A stretch of DNA of 64,000 nucleotides from Ligilactobacillus animalis KCTC 3501 = DSM 20602. Lineage in GTDB: Bacteria > Bacillota > Bacilli > Lactobacillales > Lactobacillaceae. The stretch lies in assembly GCF_001434535.1 (NCBI RefSeq), contig NZ_AYYW01000037.1, forward strand, positions 60,804-124,803, written 5' to 3'. Shown here piece after piece: positions 8,118 through 16,676 of this stretch (positions are counted from its first letter, which is position 1; the number at the start of each line of letters is the position of its first letter). The translations under genes and the position numbers were made by a program. The notes below the pieces were generated by a model. The model saw only the letters and a list, made by a program, of their open reading frames with translations. It ran no database searches and was not told the origin of the DNA.

Positions 8118-8306
8118 TTGAGTGATCTGGCACTTTTAGTCAAGAATAGTAATTTTGTGGATAACGTCCGCTTTATCAATTCGCAATTTGCGATGACTTA
8201 TATTGTGGATATCATCACGACACTACTTTTAGATGAAAAAGATCACCGCACCAAGATGGATCAAACGATCGAATTGATCACCAGCAATAAATTTGATAAG
8301 CACTAA
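8118..8306 (+). pseudogene. C-terminal remnant of a MurR/RpiR-family regulator (SIS domain end)
   Basis: The open frame reads LALLVKNSNFVDNVRFINSQFAMTYIVDIITTLLL, the pattern at the end of the sugar-phosphate-binding SIS domain in RpiR regulators. The N-terminal helix-turn-helix and most of the SIS domain are absent. The stop codon (8304-8306) lies at the edge of the first palindromic repeat, so repeat insertion may also have trimmed the 3' end. No convincing ribosome site precedes it. It is read as decay of a former sugar locus together with the adjoining esterase fragment. Confidence 0.55.
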
Positions 8307-8395
8307 TAGTAAGAGCCCGGCCATGATACAAAACACACATCTTGGTCGGGCTCTTACTATTCACTAGGCATTTCCCGCTTTGCCTTACACTCTAT
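8303..8395 (-). repeat. Intergenic palindrome family, copy 1 of a tandem triple (truncated)
   Basis: Read on the minus strand it begins ATAGAGTGTAAGGCAAAG and runs through GTGAATAGTAAGAGC and a central GATGTGTGTTTTGTATC loop to GCTCTTACTATTAGTGC. The right outer arm and CACACGTTT end are missing, at the junction with the regulator remnant. Confidence 0.75.
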
Positions 8396-8517
8396 CGAAA
8401 CGTGTGCGAACTGACAACACCTAGCAGATAACAAAAAGATCGCCACGATGCAAGAAGCGCATCCTGGCGATCTTTCAGTTATCTGTACGGTGCAACCCGT
8501 CAGTTCTTACACCCTAT
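8396..8517 (-). repeat. Intergenic palindrome family, copy 2 of the tandem triple (complete)
   Basis: On the minus strand the order is GTGT-AA-GAACTGAC, GTACAGATAAC, an inner stem AGATCGCCA, a central GATGCGCTTCTTGCATC, TGGCGATCT, GTTATCTGC, GTCAGTTC-GC-ACAC. The outer 8-bp arm differs entirely from other copies yet is perfectly self-complementary. Confidence 0.85.
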
Positions 8518-8639
8518 TGAAACGTGTGCGACAAAGCAATGCTTAGTGAATAACAAAAATACCACCATGATGCAAAACACGCATCACGGCGGTATTCCCG
8601 TTATTCATACGGCATTTCCCACTTTGCCTTACACTCTAT
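8518..8639 (-). repeat. Intergenic palindrome family, copy 3 of the tandem triple (complete)
   Basis: On the minus strand it begins ATAGAGTGTAAGGCAAAG, with the inner stem AATACCGCC paired to GGTGGTATT, a central GATGCGTGTTTTGCATC, and CTTTGTCGCACACG at the right end. It is offset 122 bases from copy 2. Its left end supplies the last codons and stop (AGAGTGTAA) of the permease gene 8629-9948. Confidence 0.85.
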
Positions 8640-9948
8640 TCTTATAATAATAGATCGGCAGACCGCATAAGACGATCACTAGGGAGATCACGACGCCACT
8701 TAGGTCAGAGAATAATTCACTGACTAAGACAAACGCTGCTCCTAAGATCGCTACGATCGGGGTCAAGGGATAAAGTGGTGTTGAGAATGGTCGTTTCGCT
8801 CTTGGCGTTGTTTTACGCAATTTGAAGACGCCAAAGAAGGTCATTACATAGAAACAATAGATCGTAAAAATACAGATCTCAGTCAAACGATCAGCATCCA
8901 CGGTCAAGATCATCCCGGAAGCGATGACTGCGATCGCAGAGATCGAGACCATTGGGGTATGCATCGTTTTGTTGAGATAAGCTAATTGCTTGGAAAATGG
9001 TAACTCATTGTTTTTAGCCATCGCATACATGATCCGTGGGATGGTCATGACTTTACCATTCATACAGCCGACGATCGAAATGATGATCCCGATGTTTAAG
9101 ATCTTACCCCCGATCTTGCCAAATGCCATTTCCGCAAAGTGTGGGGTAGCATTTTCACCATAGCGAGCGATCATCTCAGCCGGCATCGTTTTGAAAATAC
9201 TGTAAGAAACTAAAACATAGATGATCAATACTGCTGACAGACCTAAAACGATCGCGAGTGGCAAGATCTTTTGAGGATTTTTGATCTCACCACCCATATT
9301 AGCGATCAAGATCCAACCATCATAAGCAAATAATGTTGCTAAAATTGCGACCCCAAAATTACCCGCCACACTAGATGATCGTTCGGCTAAAACTTGACCC
9401 ACGGCATTTTGATCACCAAAGAGCAGACCAAAAATGATGATCGCAGCGATCGGAACTAACTTACATAATGTCGTAACGATCTGTAGTGCAGACCCATAGC
9501 GGTTAGATAAGAAGTTAAAGCCAGAGATCAAAACAACGGATAAGACTCCGACAAAAGGTGTATAGCTAGCGGGAAAGCCAAAGAAGGCTTGTAACAAGAT
9601 CGCCAAATACGAACCTAACGCGGCGATGACAGCAGGCCCATAAACAGTGATCTGCATCCAGCCGGATAAAAAGCCCCAAACTTTACCGTAAAGATTGTGC
9701 ATGTAAATGTATAAGCCACCAGTTTGCGGCATTTGAGAGCCGATCTCGGCAATCGTCAAGCCACTGGTCAATGTCAAAACGCCACCGAAGAACCAAGCAA
9801 GTAAAGCCATGGTCGTCGAATGGGAGTAGCTTAAAACAGAAGCTTGTTTAAAGAAGATCCCAGAGCCGATAACGGTCCCGATCACTAACGCTAATGCGGA
9901 AAATAGATTGATCGAACGATCTAAGTGAACTTGCTCATTTTTTTTCAT
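8629..9948 (-). CDS. APC-family amino acid permease, SteT-like (LAT family)
   Basis: A 439-residue, 12-helix exchanger. The N-terminal GTVIGSGIFFKQASVL is the LAT/SteT form of the APC signature, and FAYDGWILIANMGGEIKNPQKILPLAI is the conserved TM6-7 block of serine/threonine exchangers. The ATG at 9948 follows a weak AAAGGTTGG site. The last residues (RV) and the stop codon are formed by the end of a palindromic repeat (8518-8639), so the native C-terminus may have been altered by the element. No partner gene is adjacent. Confidence 0.85.
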   Translation of the reverse strand: MKKNEQVHLDRSINLFSALALVIGTVIGSGIFFKQASVLSYSHSTTMALLAWFFGGVLTLTSGLTIAEIGSQMPQTGGLYIYMHNLYGKVWGFLSGWMQITVYGPAVIAALGSYLAILLQAFFGFPASYTPFVGVLSVVLISGFNFLSNRYGSALQIVTTLCKLVPIAAIIIFGLLFGDQNAVGQVLAERSSSVAGNFGVAILATLFAYDGWILIANMGGEIKNPQKILPLAIVLGLSAVLIIYVLVSYSIFKTMPAEMIARYGENATPHFAEMAFGKIGGKILNIGIIISIVGCMNGKVMTIPRIMYAMAKNNELPFSKQLAYLNKTMHTPMVSISAIAVIASGMILTVDADRLTEICIFTIYCFYVMTFFGVFKLRKTTPRAKRPFSTPLYPLTPIVAILGAAFVLVSELFSDLSGVVISLVIVLCGLPIYYYKNRV

Positions 9949-10141
9949 AAATTACCAACCTTTTTGTAGTATCTAAGATAAAAGTTAGCATATTTTAGAT
10001 TTTAAAGAAAGTTTATTTTAGAATTTCAGATAATTTTTTTAAGCAAAATCGGCTATAAATTGAGGTGGGCATGATGTAGCTGGCTTTTGAAATAGTAGCT
10101 AAGAAATACTATTGATTCGTTTATGTTTATAGGTATGTGAT

Positions 10142-10190
10142 AAAAAATAGACGCATTTCTTCCTTACAAAAGAAGAAACACGTCTATTTT
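10142..10190 (-). terminator. Terminator of hflX
   Basis: On the minus strand AAAATAGACGtGTTTCTTC pairs with GAAGAAAtGCGTCTATTTT, followed by TTATC. It starts immediately after the hflX stop codon. Confidence 0.85.
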
Positions 10191-11449
10191 TAGTCAAGTT
10201 GATGTTCAGCTAAACGGCCAGCCAAAGCCGGTGCAACTTCGGCTTTGAGCTTAGTCCCATCAGCGAGATACTCAGTTTCAAGCACAGTCGCCTTTTGATT
10301 GAGTTCTTCAACGAGATTTCCCTTGGCATATGGGATGAGATACGTATGCGTCTGATAGTCCTTGAAGAGCTCTTGTTTCAATAGTTCAGCTAGTGCTTTT
10401 AACGATTCGTCATCTTGGGCACTGAAGGTCAATTCTCTGCCAGCTAAGCTAGGGTAGCTGACAGCAAGCTTATCTGCTTTGTTGAAAACATAAAGCATCG
10501 GGATGTCAGTTACACCGATCTCGGCCAAAGTTTTTTCAGTCGTTTCGATCATCTCTTGGTAGTGGTCATCGGAAAGATCGACGACTTGAACTAAGAGATC
10601 GGCGTTGGCAGCTTCGGCTAAAGTTGTCCGAAAGGCTTTGACCAACTGGTGTGGCAATTTGGAGACAAAACCGACCGTATCGCTTAGCAAGATCTCTTTG
10701 TTGTCATCAAAACGGAGACGGCGAACAGATGTATCTAAAGTGGCGAAAAGCATATCTTTTTCAAAGACTTCTTTGTTTTCTGTTTCACCAAATAGCCGAA
10801 GGAGTCCATTTAACGTAGTCGATTTTCCGGCATTGGTGTAGCCGACTAACGCTGCCGTCTTGATCCCAGAGCGTTGGCGTTGTTTACGACGGGTCTGATG
10901 TTCTTTGTCGATCGTTTTGAGTTCTTTGTTCAAAGCGCTGATCTTTTTTTCGATCACCCGGCGATTCAATTCGAGCTTAGTTTCACCCGCCCCACGGTTA
11001 GTATAGCCACCACCAGCGTTTCCGGCCGTTTGTTGGTCGAGTTTATCGGTAAGCCCAGTATGCAACCGGGGCAATTGATATTGCAGTTTAGCCACTTGGA
11101 CTTGGAGTTTGGCTTCTTTGGTCTTAGCCCGCGCTGCAAAGATCTCTAAGATCAAGGCTGTGCGATCTAAAACGCGCATTTCGGTGATATTTTCTAAATT
11201 CCGGATCTGCGTGGGTGTCAATTCGTCGTTTAAGATCAAGATCTGACTGTCGGTCACTGCCCCAGCCGTTTTGATCTCTTCAGCTTTACCTTTGCCTAGG
11301 TAAGTAGCAGCGATCGGACGTTCGAGTTTTTGTTTGAACTGGCGGGTGACTTCCATGTTGGCAGCCTCAGCTAGAGAAGCTAGTTCTGCCATCGTATAGT
11401 CAAAATTTTCTTGTTCATTTTCGATACCCGCAATGATAACTGGTGTCAT
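10190..11449 (-). CDS. hflX: Ribosome-associated GTPase HflX
   Basis: 419 residues. HflX splits or rescues stalled 70S ribosomes using ATP/GTP. The N-terminal HflX domain contains the family block GKGKAEEIK and the glycine-rich GGGYTNRGAGETKLELNRR linker. The G domain follows, with P-loop GYTNAGKST (about residue 202), DTVGF as G3 and NKAD as G4. The ATG at 11449 has a perfect AGGAGG site; an in-frame codon 21 bases earlier overlaps that site and is rejected. An extended -10 promoter (TGGTATAAT) lies at 11485-11493. It is monocistronic. Confidence 0.93.
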   Translation of the reverse strand: MTPVIIAGIENEQENFDYTMAELASLAEAANMEVTRQFKQKLERPIAATYLGKGKAEEIKTAGAVTDSQILILNDELTPTQIRNLENITEMRVLDRTALILEIFAARAKTKEAKLQVQVAKLQYQLPRLHTGLTDKLDQQTAGNAGGGYTNRGAGETKLELNRRVIEKKISALNKELKTIDKEHQTRRKQRQRSGIKTAALVGYTNAGKSTTLNGLLRLFGETENKEVFEKDMLFATLDTSVRRLRFDDNKEILLSDTVGFVSKLPHQLVKAFRTTLAEAANADLLVQVVDLSDDHYQEMIETTEKTLAEIGVTDIPMLYVFNKADKLAVSYPSLAGRELTFSAQDDESLKALAELLKQELFKDYQTHTYLIPYAKGNLVEELNQKATVLETEYLADGTKLKAEVAPALAGRLAEHQLD

Positions 11450-11484
11450 ATAAAGATCCTCCTTGATCAAGTGATATTACTAAA

Positions 11485-11493
11485 ATTATACCA
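11485..11493 (-). promoter_or_regulatory. Extended -10 promoter of hflX
   Basis: The minus-strand sequence TGGTATAAT is an extended -10 element 36 bases before the start codon. The -35 is weak. Confidence 0.55.
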
Positions 11494-11744
11494 CTGTACT
11501 AGTAAATTAGTCGGGGCGGAGTATAAATGAGAAAATGCTTTCTTTGAATTCAGTTTTGGTTAATTGCACATTCCGAATTATCGTGTCTCTAATTTAGGTT
11601 TAAATGGAAATATTTCCGAATTACCAAAAAAATTTAGACAAAAATTAGCTAAAATAAATGGAAAAATCGTTGATATATCAACTTTTTTGAATGAGATATA
11701 ATTTTATATATATAAATTTATACGTTTTGAATTAGAATAAACAC

Positions 11745-11773
11745 TTGATTTTAATTTCGTTATCATATATTAT
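11745..11773 (+). promoter_or_regulatory. Promoter of oppABCDF
   Basis: TTGATT (11745-11750), a 17-base spacer and TATTAT (11768-11773), followed by a leader of about 65 bases. The rest of the 394-base gap 11450-11843 is very AT-rich with no open frame; I see no riboswitch in it. Another TATAAT-like box near 11697 lacks a well-spaced -35. Confidence 0.55.
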
Positions 11774-11843
11774 TTAAGTCAAAAGTTATTAAAGTAGGAT
11801 GTAATTTAGAGCCATTAAGTAATTATTAAGGAGTTGTGAATCT

Positions 11844-13481
11844 ATGAAATTAGCTAAATTAGCCAAAGCGGGCGCTGTTGTGGCGTTGTCAGCTGTTTTT
11901 CTCGCTGCTTGTGGCAAGAGCTCAGATAATAGTGCCAGCGACAAGCAAGTGCTCAACTGGAGCGAAAGTGCAGAGTTGCCATCGATGGATCTTTCCAAAG
12001 CAACAGACACTGTTAGTTTTAACCAATTGAATAATTCGATGGAGGGTCTTTATCGCTTAGGTAAGAACTCTAAGATCGAACCAGGGATCGCAACGAAGAC
12101 AGAGGTCTCTGATGATGGTTTGACCTATACTTTTACTTTGCGTAAGAACGCTAAGTGGTCTAACGGTGATCCTGTAACTGCCAAAGATTTCGTTTATTCT
12201 TGGCAACGCACAGTCGACCCTAAGACTGGTTCACAATATGCTTACCTCTTTGACGGTGTAGCTAATGCACAGGACATTATGGATGGTAAAAAGCAACCTA
12301 GTGAATTAGGGATCAAAGCTGACGGCGACCATAAATTAGTCGTAACACTTGATAAGCAAGTACCATACTTCAAGTTATTGATGGGCTTCCCAGTATTCTT
12401 CCCACAAAATCAAAAAGTGGTCGAAGAATACGGCGACAAGTACGGGACAGCTTCCAAGTACATGGTCTACAATGGTCCATTTGTCTTGAAAGATTGGACA
12501 GGGACAAACCTTAGCTGGACTTTAGCTAAGAACAAGAACTATTGGGATAAGAGCAAAGTTAAGTTAGACGAGATCAACTATAAAGTTAATAAGTCTACAA
12601 CAACAGCTTACAACTTATACCAATCTGGTAAAGTGGATGCAACTGTTTTAGGGGCTGAACAAGCACGTCAGCTCAAGGGCCAAACTGGTTATACAGACCG
12701 TAAGGAAGCTTCCGTATTCTACTTACAACTTAACGAACAAAAAGCTGAATTTGCTAACACTAAGATCCGTCAAGCTATCTCTAAAGCGATCGATCGTGAA
12801 CAATACGTTAAACAAGTTTTAGCGGGTGCTTCTACACCAGCTAAGGGATTTGTCTCCAGTGACTTAGCTGAACGTAATGGTAAAGATTTCGTTGACGCAG
12901 CTTATGTAAAATCAGCGGTTGAGTATAATGAAAAAGACGCTAAGAAGCTCTTTGAAGAAGGTCTCAAAGAAGTTGGCCAAGATAAGATCGAATTTTCTAT
13001 CTTAGGTGATGATACTGATACATCTAAGAAGGCAACGGAATTCTTACAAAGTGAAATCACTGAAACATTTGGCTCAGATAAGGTCAAAGTTACTGTTTCT
13101 AACGTACCATTCAAGACACGTTTAGCACGGACAGAACAAAAGAACTTTGACGTCGTTGTTTCCGGTTGGGGTGCTGACTTTGCTGACCCTATCTCCTTCT
13201 TAGACTTGATGACTTCTGATAACTCCCAAAATGCTGGTGGTTGGAAGAATGAAGAATACGATCGCTTGATCGAAGCTTCTAAGACAACTGATGCTAATGA
13301 TCCAGCTAAGCGTTGGGATGATTTAGTGCAAGCTGAAAAGATCTTGATGGACGATCAAGGTGTTATTCCGCTTTACCAAAGTACAAAACCATGGATGGTA
13401 AAACCTTCCGTGAAAAATGTTATCTTTAACTCTGCTGGTGTAAACTACAACTTTAAGGAAGCTTACATCTCAGGTAACTAG
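11844..13481 (+). CDS. oppA: Oligopeptide-binding lipoprotein OppA
   Basis: 545 residues, SBP family 5. A lipoprotein signal peptide ends in LAAC (Cys 23), followed by a Ser/Asn linker. The family block FTLRKNAKWSNGDPVTAKDFVYSWQRTVDP and EEYGDKYG are present. It captures peptides outside the cell and hands them to OppBC. The ATG at 11844 has AAGGAG 9 bases upstream. It is the first gene of the opp operon; a 14-bp hairpin between oppA and oppB probably lowers read-through, giving more binding protein than membrane components. Codon use (many GCT, GGT, AAG) looks highly expressed. Confidence 0.95.
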   Translation: MKLAKLAKAGAVVALSAVFLAACGKSSDNSASDKQVLNWSESAELPSMDLSKATDTVSFNQLNNSMEGLYRLGKNSKIEPGIATKTEVSDDGLTYTFTLRKNAKWSNGDPVTAKDFVYSWQRTVDPKTGSQYAYLFDGVANAQDIMDGKKQPSELGIKADGDHKLVVTLDKQVPYFKLLMGFPVFFPQNQKVVEEYGDKYGTASKYMVYNGPFVLKDWTGTNLSWTLAKNKNYWDKSKVKLDEINYKVNKSTTTAYNLYQSGKVDATVLGAEQARQLKGQTGYTDRKEASVFYLQLNEQKAEFANTKIRQAISKAIDREQYVKQVLAGASTPAKGFVSSDLAERNGKDFVDAAYVKSAVEYNEKDAKKLFEEGLKEVGQDKIEFSILGDDTDTSKKATEFLQSEITETFGSDKVKVTVSNVPFKTRLARTEQKNFDVVVSGWGADFADPISFLDLMTSDNSQNAGGWKNEEYDRLIEASKTTDANDPAKRWDDLVQAEKILMDDQGVIPLYQSTKPWMVKPSVKNVIFNSAGVNYNFKEAYISGN

Positions 13482-13529
13482 TTTTTAGTTGACGGTAGAT
13501 AAGATCAGACTTAAAATGATTTAAAATAT

Positions 13530-13564
13530 CAAACAACGCAGGACTAACTATCCTGCGTTGTTTG
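13530..13564 (+). terminator. Intra-operon hairpin between oppA and oppB
   Basis: CAAACAACGCAGGA pairs with TCCTGCGTTGTTTG around a 7-base loop. There is no U-run beyond GTTTG, so it is likely a partial terminator or 3'-end-stabilising hairpin for the oppA message. Confidence 0.65.
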
Positions 13565-13601
13565 GCAAAAAAGACATCTCAGAAACGAGAGGATATACGA
13601 T

Positions 13602-14531
13602 ATGAAGAAATACCTGTTAAAAAGGGTTTTCTATATGGCGTTGACGCTATTTTTAGTGGCAACTATCACCTTCTTTTTGATGAAGCTCATGCCCGGGACG
13701 CCATATTCAAACCAAGAAAAAATGTCACCCGAACAGATTGCGATCATGAACCAACAATATGGTTTGGATAAACCGATCTGGATGCAATATTTACTCTATA
13801 TTGGAGGGATGTTACATGGTGACATGGGAACATCATTCCAATTTAGTAATCAACCAGTTTCCTATTTGATCTCAAGCCGGATCGGGGCTTCAGCTCAATT
13901 GGGGATCCAAGCGATGATCTTTGGGGTCTTCTTTGGGATCATCTTTGGTTCGATTGCTGCGATCAACCGCAACACTTGGATCGATACTGGTGTTACGATC
14001 CTATCGATCATCGGTAAATCAGTACCAAACTTCGTGTTAGCTGTTTTACTTCAATACTATATCGCTTTGAAACTTGGCTGGTTCCCGATCGCTGATTGGG
14101 GTGGCTTTGCCTATACAGTCTTACCAACGATCGCGCTCGGTGTAGGGCCACTGGCTGAAACATCTAGGTTTATGCGAACTGGGATGGTCGATGTGCTAAA
14201 TTCTGATTATATCGAGCTTGCCAAGGCTAAAGGGTTGAGCAAGTTCCAGATCGTTTACCATCACGCTTTGCGCAACAGTTTGATCCCATTAGTAACTTTG
14301 ATCGGGCCATATACGGTTGCGTTGATGACAGGTTCGATGGTCATCGAAAATATCTTCTCGATCCCTGGTATCGGGGAACAGTTCGTTAAATCGATCATGA
14401 CTAACGACTACCCAACGATCATGGGTGTTACGATGCTATTTTCTGCGGGACTTGTAGCGGTTATCCTATTGACGGATATCATCTACGGTATCATTGATCC
14501 GCGGATCAGACTTGCTGGAAACGAGGGCTAA
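13602..14531 (+). CDS. oppB: Oligopeptide ABC transporter permease OppB
   Basis: 309 residues with six membrane helices, of the binding-protein-dependent permease family. The N-terminal MKKYLLKRVFYMALTLFLVA segment is typical of OppB. The cytoplasmic EAA loop is present as YIELAKAKGLSKFQIVYHHALRNSLIPLV (near residues 205-233) and contacts the ATPases. The ATG at 13602 follows GAGAGGA. Translation proceeds to oppC after 5 bases. Confidence 0.95.
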   Translation: MKKYLLKRVFYMALTLFLVATITFFLMKLMPGTPYSNQEKMSPEQIAIMNQQYGLDKPIWMQYLLYIGGMLHGDMGTSFQFSNQPVSYLISSRIGASAQLGIQAMIFGVFFGIIFGSIAAINRNTWIDTGVTILSIIGKSVPNFVLAVLLQYYIALKLGWFPIADWGGFAYTVLPTIALGVGPLAETSRFMRTGMVDVLNSDYIELAKAKGLSKFQIVYHHALRNSLIPLVTLIGPYTVALMTGSMVIENIFSIPGIGEQFVKSIMTNDYPTIMGVTMLFSAGLVAVILLTDIIYGIIDPRIRLAGNEG

Positions 14532-14536
14532 GCTTT

Positions 14537-15562
14537 ATGGAAGAAAAAATGAAATTACGACCAGAAGATTTTCAAGCTTTAGAAGTAAAAGAAGAGCTTG
14601 ATGCTGAAAAAATTGCTGCGCCTTCCTTGACGTTTACCCAAGATGCATGGCGCCGTTTGAAGAAGAATAAAGGGGCGGTCATTTCGCTCTTTATCATTTT
14701 ATTTATGATCGTTGTAGCGTTTGGTTCGACACCATTTGTTAACCGCGATACTTTGGTCAAATCACAACCACAATATGCTAACTTACCAGCTAAGATCCCT
14801 GGTGTAAATATCAATGGGTTCAATGGTAAGGCTAAAGTTGGCGATGTTTGGGTCGATAAATATGCGCAAGCTGGCGTATCCAAAGACAAATACTTTGTTA
14901 TGGGTACTGACTACTTAGGGCGCTCCTTGGCGCAACGGATCGTTTATGGGACCAAGATCTCCTTGATCGTTGCTTTAGTTGCTACCTTCTTTGACTTGAC
15001 GATCGGGGTCACGTACGGGATCGTATCGGGTTGGAAGGGTGGCAGGACGGATAACGTGATGCAGCGGATCATTGAAGTTATCTCCTCCATCCCAAGTTTA
15101 GTTATCGTTGTTTTGATGTTGGTGGTCTTCAAACCAGGTATCGGATCGATCATTTTGGCGATCGCGATCTCTAGTTGGACGACGATGGCGCGGATGATCC
15201 GGGCCGAGACGCTCCAGTTAAAGAGTCAAGAATATGTTTTGGCGGCGCGGACTTTAGGGCAATCCCCAACTAAGATCGCTTGGAAACACTTGGTGCCAAA
15301 CTTATCAAGTATCATCATCATCCAAACGATGTACACGATCCCAACTGCGATCTTCTTTGAAGCTTTCTTGAGCTTTATCGGGATCGGGATCTCAGCCCCA
15401 GAAACTTCCCTTGGGGTATTGTTGAATGAAGGGCAAAAGAATTTCCAATTCTTACCATATCAAATGTGGTATCCAGCGATCGTCTTGTGTGTGTTGATGA
15501 TCTCATTTAACTTGTTAGGTGATGGTCTCCGCGATGCATTTGATCCAAAAACTAGAAGGTAG
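14537..15562 (+). CDS. oppC: Oligopeptide ABC transporter permease OppC
   Basis: 341 residues. A long hydrophilic N-terminus with the OppC_N segment (AWRRLKKNKGAVISLFIILFMI) precedes an extracellular loop and the permease domain. The EAA loop is EYVLAARTLGQSPTKIAWKHLVPNLSS. It pairs with OppB to form the channel. The ATG at 14537 follows GAGGGCT; there are 8 bases between its stop and oppD. Confidence 0.95.
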   Translation: MEEKMKLRPEDFQALEVKEELDAEKIAAPSLTFTQDAWRRLKKNKGAVISLFIILFMIVVAFGSTPFVNRDTLVKSQPQYANLPAKIPGVNINGFNGKAKVGDVWVDKYAQAGVSKDKYFVMGTDYLGRSLAQRIVYGTKISLIVALVATFFDLTIGVTYGIVSGWKGGRTDNVMQRIIEVISSIPSLVIVVLMLVVFKPGIGSIILAIAISSWTTMARMIRAETLQLKSQEYVLAARTLGQSPTKIAWKHLVPNLSSIIIIQTMYTIPTAIFFEAFLSFIGIGISAPETSLGVLLNEGQKNFQFLPYQMWYPAIVLCVLMISFNLLGDGLRDAFDPKTRR

Positions 15563-15570
15563 GTTGTAGT

Positions 15571-16659
15571 ATGGCTGAACGAATTTTAGATGTTAAAAAC
15601 CTTAAAATCAATTTCCATACCTATGCGGGTGATGTTAAAGCCATTCGCGATGTGAGTTTTCATTTGAATAAAGGTGAAACGTTAGCCATCGTAGGTGAAT
15701 CCGGTTCAGGTAAATCGGTCACAACTAAGAGTATTATGGGCTTATTAGCAAGTAATGCTGAAGTAGTTGGTGGTTCGATCATGTTCCAAGGACAAGATCT
15801 CTTGAAGAAATCTGAAAAAGAGATGCAAAAGATCCGTGGCAAAGATATCGCAATGATCTTCCAAGATCCGATGACTTCGCTTGATCCAACGATGAAGATC
15901 GGACGCCAAATTGCGGAACCTTTGATGGTCCATAAGAATATGGATAAGAAAAAAGCAATGGCGCAAGCATTAGAGATCTTGAAATTAGTTGGGATCACCA
16001 ATGCTGAAAAACGCTTCAATAACTATCCTCACCAATTCTCAGGTGGGCAACGCCAACGGATCGTGATTGCGATCGCTTTGGTATGTTATCCAGAGATCTT
16101 GATCGCTGACGAACCAACGACCGCTTTGGACGTAACGATCCAAGCTCAGATCTTGAACTTGATGAAAGAATTGCAAGCTAAGATCGAGACTTCGATCATC
16201 TTTATCACGCACGACTTAGGTGTGGTTGCTGGGATGGCTGACCGGGTCGCCGTAATGTATGCGGGGCAGATCGTTGAATATGGAACGGTAGACGAGATCT
16301 TCTACAATCCAAAACATCCATATACTTGGGGCTTGTTGAACTCGATGCCGACTCTTTCAAGTACCAAACTTGAAGCGATCCCAGGGACACCACCAGATCT
16401 CTTAGATCCGCCAAAAGGTGATCCATTTGCAGCTCGGAATCCATATGCGATGAAGATCGATGCGCAAAAGAAACCACCATTCTTTAAGGTGTCAGATACG
16501 CATTATGCAGCTACTTGGCTTTTGCATCCAGATGCACCCCAGATCGAGCCGCCAGCAGAGATCATGCGTCGGGCTGAGATCTGGCGTGAGATCCAAGAAC
16601 AAGAAGAAGTTGCAAAAAATCGGCGTGCAGAAGCGATGAAGCATGCGGATGCTGAATAG
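15571..16659 (+). CDS. oppD: Oligopeptide ABC transporter ATP-binding protein OppD
   Basis: 362 residues. Walker A GESGSGKS (about 40-47), Q-loop FQDP, signature FSGGQRQR, Walker B ILIADEPTTALD and H-loop THD are all intact. The C-terminal oligopeptide/dipeptide region (PYTWGLLNSMPTL...PGTPPDLLDPPKGDPFAARNPYA) lacks the usual cysteine cluster for an iron-sulphur site. The tail is Glu/Arg-rich. The ATG at 15571 follows AAGGTAGG. Confidence 0.95.
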   Translation: MAERILDVKNLKINFHTYAGDVKAIRDVSFHLNKGETLAIVGESGSGKSVTTKSIMGLLASNAEVVGGSIMFQGQDLLKKSEKEMQKIRGKDIAMIFQDPMTSLDPTMKIGRQIAEPLMVHKNMDKKKAMAQALEILKLVGITNAEKRFNNYPHQFSGGQRQRIVIAIALVCYPEILIADEPTTALDVTIQAQILNLMKELQAKIETSIIFITHDLGVVAGMADRVAVMYAGQIVEYGTVDEIFYNPKHPYTWGLLNSMPTLSSTKLEAIPGTPPDLLDPPKGDPFAARNPYAMKIDAQKKPPFFKVSDTHYAATWLLHPDAPQIEPPAEIMRRAEIWREIQEQEEVAKNRRAEAMKHADAE

Positions 16660-16676
16660 ACCAGGAGGAATTTAAC

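Noticed and set aside
8303..8639. Palindrome cluster considered as an insertion sequence or phage attachment site
   Set aside because: No transposase or integrase, no tRNA, and the copies are too short; a non-autonomous element remains possible.
11494..11843. Long AT-rich gap before oppA considered as a small RNA gene or riboswitch
   Set aside because: No stable GC-containing hairpins or terminator; only promoter-like boxes are visible.
14572..14889. Open frames antisense to oppC, oppD and serS
   Set aside because: Long antisense frames follow from the codon bias of highly expressed genes; no starts with ribosome sites were found.
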